A program made the translations under genes and the position numbers. Below, piece after piece: positions 59,448 to 64,000 of a stretch of 64,000 nucleotides of DNA. Each line of letters begins with the position of its first letter. Position 1 is the stretch's first letter. The notes under the pieces are model-generated. The model had not been told where the DNA came from, searched no databases, and was given only the letters and a program-made list of their open reading frames with translations. Source of the DNA: Xiamenia xianingshaonis (GTDB taxonomy: Bacteria; Actinomycetota; Coriobacteriia; Coriobacteriales; Eggerthellaceae); contig NZ_CP072829.1 in NCBI RefSeq assembly GCF_017945865.1, positions 310,001-374,000 of the forward strand, given 5' to 3'.

Positions 59448-60277
59448 TGGCGAAGGTTTTGAGGGCGTTGGTCTACATTGGCGCCGCCATTTCAACGGCA
59501 GTGCTCGCAGGCATCGTTGGCTACATCCTCATCAACGGCGTGCCGTATCTGACGCCGCAGCTGTTCGAGTGGACGTACACCTCTGAGAACGTATCTCTGA
59601 TGCCTGCACTCATCAATACGCTTTTGATGGCGGTGTTCGCCCTGATCCTGGCGCTTCCCGTCGGCATCGGAGCAGCCATCTACCTGGTGGAATACGCTCG
59701 CCCGTCCAGCCGTTTCGTTCGTGCGGTGCGCATGACCACCGAAACGCTGCAGGGCATACCGTCCATCATCTACGGCCTGTTCGGCTTGCTGTTCTTCACG
59801 ACCATGCTTGGCTGGGGGCTCTCCCTTGTCTCCGGCGCGTGCACGCTGGCGATCATGGTGCTCCCCGTGATCATGCGCACCGCCGAAGAAGCCCTGCTGG
59901 CCGTGCCGGAGTCCTACAAGCAGGGCGGCTTCGCCCTGGGGGCGGGGCCGGTGCGGACGATATTCCGCTGCGTGCTCCCCAGCGCGCTTCCGGGAATTCT
60001 GGGCGGCGGCCTGCTTGCCCTGGGCCGATGCGTGGGAGAGGTTGCGGCGCTCCTGTTCACGGCCGGAACGGTCGCCCAGATCCCCGATTTCGCCGGCCAA
60101 GGGTTCCTCGCGCTGTTCGACTCCTGCCGCACGCTGGCTGTCCATATGTACGTGCTTTCGAACGAGGGCCTGCATATGAATGAGACGTACGCGACGGCGG
60201 TCGTGCTCCTGGCACTCGTCGTCATCCTGAATGCGGCAGCGAACTTCGCGGCCAAGAAGCTCAAGAGAGGGATATAG
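59444..60277 (+). CDS. pstA: Phosphate ABC transporter permease
   Basis: The 277-residue partner of PstC begins MMAKVLRALVYIGAAISTAV. It shows TLQGIPSIIYGLFGLLFFTT and the EAA loop ALGAGPVRTIFRCVLPSALP. Six membrane segments are visible. The start overlaps the pstC stop; GAGGGGTG lies upstream. The stop directly abuts pstB. Confidence 0.95.
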   Translation: MMAKVLRALVYIGAAISTAVLAGIVGYILINGVPYLTPQLFEWTYTSENVSLMPALINTLLMAVFALILALPVGIGAAIYLVEYARPSSRFVRAVRMTTETLQGIPSIIYGLFGLLFFTTMLGWGLSLVSGACTLAIMVLPVIMRTAEEALLAVPESYKQGGFALGAGPVRTIFRCVLPSALPGILGGGLLALGRCVGEVAALLFTAGTVAQIPDFAGQGFLALFDSCRTLAVHMYVLSNEGLHMNETYATAVVLLALVVILNAAANFAAKKLKRGI

Positions 60278-61102
60278 ATGGAAGCGGTAGAAGAGAAGAT
60301 GTTGACTCCGACCTTTATCAAAGGGGCCGAAGCTCACCGGGGAGAAGAGGTGAAGACGAAGATGGAGGTGCGAAACCTCGATCTTCACTACGGAAACTTC
60401 CACGCCTTGAAAGACGTTACCCTCACCTTCCCCGAAAACGAGGTGACAGCGCTCATCGGACCTTCGGGGTGCGGCAAGTCCACCCTTTTGAAGACGCTGA
60501 ACCGGATGAACGATCTCGTGGACGGCTGCAAGGTGACGGGCGCCATCACCTTGGACGGCAAGGATGCCTACAAGGACATGGACGTCAACGACCTGCGTCG
60601 TCGGGTGGGCATGGTGTTCCAGCAGCCCAACCCCTTCCCCATGAGCATCTACGACAACATCGCGTTCGGGCCGCGCACGCACGGCATCAAAAAGAAGGAC
60701 GAGCTGGACGTCATCGTGGAGCAGTCGTTGCGCGACGCTGCGATCTGGGATGAAGTGAAGGACCGCCTCAAGAAGAGCGCCCTGGGGCTCTCGGGCGGCC
60801 AGCAGCAGCGCCTGTGCATCGCCCGCGCCTTGGCAGTGCGTCCGGAAGTGCTTCTGCTCGACGAATCGACGAGCGCCCTCGACCCCATTTCCACGGCGAA
60901 GATCGAAGAGCTGGTGGGCCAGCTTGCCGCCAAGTACACGGTGATCATGGTGACCCACAACATGCTCCAGGCGATTCGCGTTTCCACGAAGACCGCCTTC
61001 TTCCTGCTGGGAGAAATGGTGGAAGCGGGGGACACCGACACGCTGTTCACCCATCCGAAGGACAACCGCACGGCCGACTACGTTTCCGGCCGGTTCGGCT
61101 AG
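60278..61102 (+). CDS. pstB: Phosphate ABC transporter ATPase
   Basis: The 274-residue ATPase energises phosphate uptake. Walker A is [20 protein letters not shown], the Q-loop is [20 protein letters not shown] (the PNPFP signature of PstB), the ABC signature is [16 protein letters not shown] and Walker B is [13 protein letters not shown]. About 28 N-terminal residues precede the usual start; an internal ATG ([12 protein letters not shown]) is an alternative start. It directly follows pstA. No phoU gene is in the operon. Confidence 0.96.
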   Translation: MEAVEEKMLTPTFIKGAEAHRGEEVKTKMEVRNLDLHYGNFHALKDVTLTFPENEVTALIGPSGCGKSTLLKTLNRMNDLVDGCKVTGAITLDGKDAYKDMDVNDLRRRVGMVFQQPNPFPMSIYDNIAFGPRTHGIKKKDELDVIVEQSLRDAAIWDEVKDRLKKSALGLSGGQQQRLCIARALAVRPEVLLLDESTSALDPISTAKIEELVGQLAAKYTVIMVTHNMLQAIRVSTKTAFFLLGEMVEAGDTDTLFTHPKDNRTADYVSGRFG

Positions 61103-61151
61103 GAACAACAGACGCAAGATCATCGCGGAGTTTGCTCGGCGCACGACGGTC

Positions 61152-61207
61152 CTTTACATGAATTTGACAATCGTGCGCCGGCCAACCCGTGTGCCCGGAC
61201 GTACAAT
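61152..61207 (+). promoter_or_regulatory. Candidate Pho box and -10 of the phoB-phoR-like genes
   Basis: CTTTACA (61152-61158) and TTTGACA (61163-61169) are exactly 11 bases apart. TACAAT (61202-61207) lies 32 bases after the second repeat and only six bases before the ATG at 61214, so the transcript may start at or next to the start codon. Confidence 0.6.
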
Positions 61208-61213
61208 AAGGGC

Positions 61214-61900
61214 ATGATCTATTACGTAGAAGACGACAGCAACATCAGAGACCTGGCCATCTATGCGCTCAACCAAGCGGAGTTCGAGGTGGCCGGGTTT
61301 TCTTGTGCCGATGACTTTGAGGCGGCCTGCGCACGTCAGCTGCCCGATCTGATCCTTCTGGACATCATGCTTCCGGGGAAAGATGGCCTTGAAATTCTGA
61401 CCGACTTGCGGCGCGATCCCTCCACCCGGCACATCCCCGTGATGATGCTCACCGCCAAAGGGGCCGAGATCGACAAGGTCCAAGGTTTGGACTCGGGGGC
61501 CGACGACTATCTCGCGAAGCCCTTCGGCATGATGGAGCTCGTCTCGCGCGTCCGGGCGCTGCTCCGGCGGGCGGAATCTCCTGCCGTGGCCGCCGGGGGA
61601 AAGTGCAAATGCGGCGGCATCACGCTCGACGGCGATGCGAGAACGGTGTTCGTCGGAGACGTGGCGCTTTCGCTCACGCGCAAGGAATTCGACCTGCTGC
61701 AGATGCTCATGAGCAACCGCGACCACGTCCTCAGCCGCACGCATCTGCTTGAAAGCGTCTGGGGCTGGGATTTTGCCGGAAACACCAGGACGGTGGACGC
61801 GCACGTGCAGACGCTGCGCCAAAAGATCGCCGACGCGTCTCCCGAGGCGGCTTCGACGATAGAAACGGTTCGAGGCGTCGGTTACGTCATGAGGGCGTGA
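61214..61900 (+). CDS. phoB: PhoB-like response regulator
   Basis: The 228-residue OmpR-family regulator begins MIYYVEDDSNIRDLAIYALN. The phosphoacceptor Asp is in LILLDIMLPGKDG near residue 52 and the Lys in LAKPFGM near residue 101. The winged helix ends RTVDAHVQTLRQKI and VRGVGYVMRA. It follows the pst operon and precedes its kinase by seven bases. No clear ribosome site lies in front of the start, consistent with a leaderless mRNA. The symbol is assigned by context with pst and Pho-box-like repeats. Confidence 0.85.
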   Translation: MIYYVEDDSNIRDLAIYALNQAEFEVAGFSCADDFEAACARQLPDLILLDIMLPGKDGLEILTDLRRDPSTRHIPVMMLTAKGAEIDKVQGLDSGADDYLAKPFGMMELVSRVRALLRRAESPAVAAGGKCKCGGITLDGDARTVFVGDVALSLTRKEFDLLQMLMSNRDHVLSRTHLLESVWGWDFAGNTRTVDAHVQTLRQKIADASPEAASTIETVRGVGYVMRA

Positions 61901-61907
61901 GCTCGTC

Positions 61908-63305
61908 ATGCGGGACGAGGCAAAACGGCTTTCCACGACGCTGTTTCGGTCGGTGTTCGTGTACTCCATCGCCATCCTTCTGTGCTTCTCAGGCATCTTC
62001 ATGGCCTTGTTCTACCTTGTCTACGAGCACGATGAAGAGCAGCGCGTCGCAACGATCGCGGAAAGCGCCGCAGCCTTCCTTGAAGACAAGGACACGCAAG
62101 ACAGCGTGCGCATCCTGGAAGGCCAGCTGGGGCAGGACATTCGCTACACGCTCGTGGATCCGCAGGGCAACGTCGTCTTCGACAGCGGTGGGAACGTGGA
62201 CGAGAACCATGCCGACCGTCCGGAAATCCTGGAAGCGCGGGAAAAGGGCATAAGCACCGTCACGCGCTATTCTTCGACGCTGGGGAAAGACACCATCTAC
62301 ACGGCGGTCCTTCTGGATTCGGGAAACGTGCTCCGCTTGTCGGAAGAGCGGGCGTCGTTCGTCTCCGTCTTCAAATCGACTGAACCCGCGCTCATCGTTG
62401 CGCTTGCCGCCGCATTCGTGCTGTCCGTCGCGCTTTCGCGGCTGCTCACGCATCGCACCGTGGCCCCGCTCAACCAGATCGACGTGGCCAGCCCCCTCGA
62501 AAACGAAACGTACGAAGAAATGCGGCCGCTCCTTTCAAGAGTGGAGGCGCAGCAGCGGCAGCTCATGGAACAGAACCGAGAGCTTGCCCGCGCCGAGAAC
62601 ATCCGGCGGGAGTTTTCCGCAAACGTCTCGCACGAGATGAAGACGCCGCTGCAGGTCATCTCGGGCTATGCGGAACTGCTTGCCGGCGGCAAGATACCGC
62701 AAAAGGATGCAGAGCGGTTCGCCCGCATCATTCTGACGGAATCGGCAAATATGACCGATCTGATCAACGATGTGCTGGTGCTCTCCCGCATCGACGATCC
62801 CGTGATGGAAAACGCCGGCAAGGAAGAAGTGGAGCTGTTGTCGCTGTCGCACGAGATCGTGACGCGGTTTTTGCCGCTCGCCGAGAAGCAGTCGGTGAGC
62901 ATTCGCTGCCTAGGCTCGTCCGTCGTGGTCGACGGCAACAAAAGCCTCCTCGACCAGCTGGTGTCGAACCTCCTTTCAAACGCCTTGAAATACAGCGATC
63001 CGGACGGGGAAGTCGTCGTGCTCGTGGGCAAAAGCATCGCTCCTCCCGATTCGGAAGGGACGCCGATGGCCTACATCCGGGTCAGGGACAACGGGTGCGG
63101 CATTCCGCTTGAAGAGCAGCACAAGATTTTCGAGCGATTCTATCGCGTGGACAAAAGCCGCTCGAAGGAAAGCGGCGGCACGGGTTTGGGGCTTGCCATC
63201 GCCAAGCATGCCGCCGTGTTCCACAACGGCACCATCTCGGTCGAAAGCAGCGTCGGCCGCGGGTCGGTGTTCACGGTCCGCATTCCGACCGAGCACGAAG
63301 GGTAG
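61908..63305 (+). CDS. phoR: PhoR-like sensor histidine kinase
   Basis: The 465-residue kinase has a first membrane segment near residues 15-40, an external sensor region of about 120 residues, a second segment near 160-180, then a linker, and HisKA with the phosphoacceptor His in NVSHEMKTPLQVISGYAELL. The HATPase domain has NLLSNALKYSD, VRDNGCGIP and GGTGLGLAIAKH, all intact. It is the presumed partner of the regulator upstream. A PAS domain, frequent in PhoR, is not evident. Confidence 0.85.
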   Translation: MRDEAKRLSTTLFRSVFVYSIAILLCFSGIFMALFYLVYEHDEEQRVATIAESAAAFLEDKDTQDSVRILEGQLGQDIRYTLVDPQGNVVFDSGGNVDENHADRPEILEAREKGISTVTRYSSTLGKDTIYTAVLLDSGNVLRLSEERASFVSVFKSTEPALIVALAAAFVLSVALSRLLTHRTVAPLNQIDVASPLENETYEEMRPLLSRVEAQQRQLMEQNRELARAENIRREFSANVSHEMKTPLQVISGYAELLAGGKIPQKDAERFARIILTESANMTDLINDVLVLSRIDDPVMENAGKEEVELLSLSHEIVTRFLPLAEKQSVSIRCLGSSVVVDGNKSLLDQLVSNLLSNALKYSDPDGEVVVLVGKSIAPPDSEGTPMAYIRVRDNGCGIPLEEQHKIFERFYRVDKSRSKESGGTGLGLAIAKHAAVFHNGTISVESSVGRGSVFTVRIPTEHEG

Positions 63306-63351
63306 TCGGCGGTTTCTTGATCAGGCGCACAAGATTGCGTGCGGCGGGATG

Positions 63352-63936
63352 CTAGGTCAAGTTACCCGTGTCTAACTTTCGGATGACGCGGCAGGGGTTG
63401 CCGGCGGCGACCACGTCGCTTGGCACGTCTCGCGTCACGACCGACCCCGACCCGATCACCGTCCGGTCGCCGATGGCAACGCCGGGGTTGACGACGACGT
63501 TCGCGCCTATCCAGACGTCGTTTCCAATGCGGATGGGCCGCGCCGTTTCCAGCCCTGACCGGCGCGTGGCGGCGTCGATCGGATGGGTGGCCGTGCAGAG
63601 GACCACCCGCGGGCCGAGCATGACGTTGTCACCCACCGTTATGGGGGCGCAGTCGAGCATGATGCAGTCGAAGTTGGCGTAGAAGTTCTTGCCGATCGAG
63701 ATGTGGGCGCCGTAGTCGCAGCGAAACGGCGGCTCGATGAAGGACCCCGGCCCGATGGCAGCGAAAAGCTCTGCGAGGACTTCCCGTTGGGGGTGGGTGC
63801 CTTCGGCTTCATTGATCATGCGCACAAGGCGACGCGCCCGGTGTCGCATCGCTGCAAGCTCGGCGTCGTCGCATCGGTACAGCTCTCCGGCGAGCATGCG
63901 CTCCCGCTCCGTTTTCCTTGCGTCGTCGTTGTCCAT
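63352..63936 (-). CDS. Maltose/galactoside O-acetyltransferase-like protein
   Basis: The 194-residue protein of the LacA/Maa/NodL family begins MDNDDARKTERERMLAGELY with the maltose acetyltransferase N-terminal helix segment. Left-handed beta-helix hexapeptide repeats follow (APITVGDNVMLGPRVVLCTA, IGNDVWIGANVVVNPGVAIG). The catalytic His is in CTATHPIDAATR. It acetylates a sugar or related acceptor with acetyl-CoA; the substrate cannot be told. AAGGGG lies upstream of the ATG. It is convergent with phoR and no clear terminator separates them. Confidence 0.92.
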   Translation of the reverse strand: MDNDDARKTERERMLAGELYRCDDAELAAMRHRARRLVRMINEAEGTHPQREVLAELFAAIGPGSFIEPPFRCDYGAHISIGKNFYANFDCIMLDCAPITVGDNVMLGPRVVLCTATHPIDAATRRSGLETARPIRIGNDVWIGANVVVNPGVAIGDRTVIGSGSVVTRDVPSDVVAAGNPCRVIRKLDTGNLT

Positions 63937-64000
63937 GCGCGCCCCTTGCCACGGTCTTGCCGTTTTCCCGTAAAAGCTTAGGGCATTGTCGCTCGCGTTT

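Overview
The window reads as chromosomal DNA of a high-GC, anaerobic actinobacterium, most likely of class Coriobacteriia (Eggerthellaceae: Eggerthella, Gordonibacter, Slackia or Adlercreutzia-like). The basis is the strongly GC-biased third codon positions, T-box control of trp and pheST, a cytochrome bd oxidase, cytoplasmic DmsA/DmsB/TorD-type molybdenum enzymes with a PucR-like regulator, and Gram-positive surface and cell-wall genes. The genus is an inference.

Layout. 1-2862: trpE-trpG-trpD on the minus strand behind a tryptophan-type T-box leader. 2897-5506: cydAB (minus). 5507-6184: gene-free region with a palindrome and an inverted-repeat-bounded, AT-richer stretch. 6185-11216: Bce-like sensor kinase/response regulator (minus), divergent from a BceAB-type ABC exporter (plus). 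11454-13361: membrane-anchored serine beta-lactamase-like protein and a PaaI-type thioesterase. 13490-18361: T-box-controlled pheS-pheT, then a methionine aminopeptidase with a SEC-C motif. 18430-19152: leucine-rich-repeat gene remnant and a small unknown ORF. 19305-23177: FKBP-type isomerase, glutamate-cysteine ligase family protein, and a membrane nucleotide-sugar dehydratase. 23396-31843: arginine genes argC-J-B-D, argR, argG, argH, without argF. 31980-40908: class A PBP, lipoprotein, U32 peptidase-family protein, tyrS and a Na/Pi symporter. 41268-44426: large secreted cell-wall-binding protein with a 10-G tract in its signal-peptide region, lying between copies of a repeated intergenic element. 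44793-53511: THEP1-like NTPase, then a PucR-type regulator, NuoE-like and NuoF-like diaphorase subunits, a cytoplasmic DMSO-reductase-family molybdoenzyme, its DmsB-like ferredoxin and a TorD-like chaperone. 53647-56393: decayed accessory patch with a broken ABC transporter, an intact RelB/PemK-like toxin-antitoxin pair, a MarR-like regulator and a broken flavodoxin. 56414-56757: tRNA-Gly(CCC) whose 3' end plus terminator is duplicated. 56915-57346: MOSC protein. 57648-63305: pstSCAB with a domain-permuted PstS, then phoB-phoR-like genes. 63352-63936: maltose/galactoside-type acetyltransferase.

How it fits together. The Pho genes, and the distant Na/Pi symporter, share an 11-bp-spaced direct repeat upstream, which suggests one phosphate regulon. 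The NuoE/NuoF-like pair with a signal-less molybdoenzyme and ferredoxin suggests a soluble NADH-linked reductase of unknown substrate; this is the most interesting candidate system. Two T-boxes couple trp and pheST expression to tRNA charging. The 41-45 kb and 53.6-56.8 kb regions show the clearest signs of gain, loss and rearrangement.
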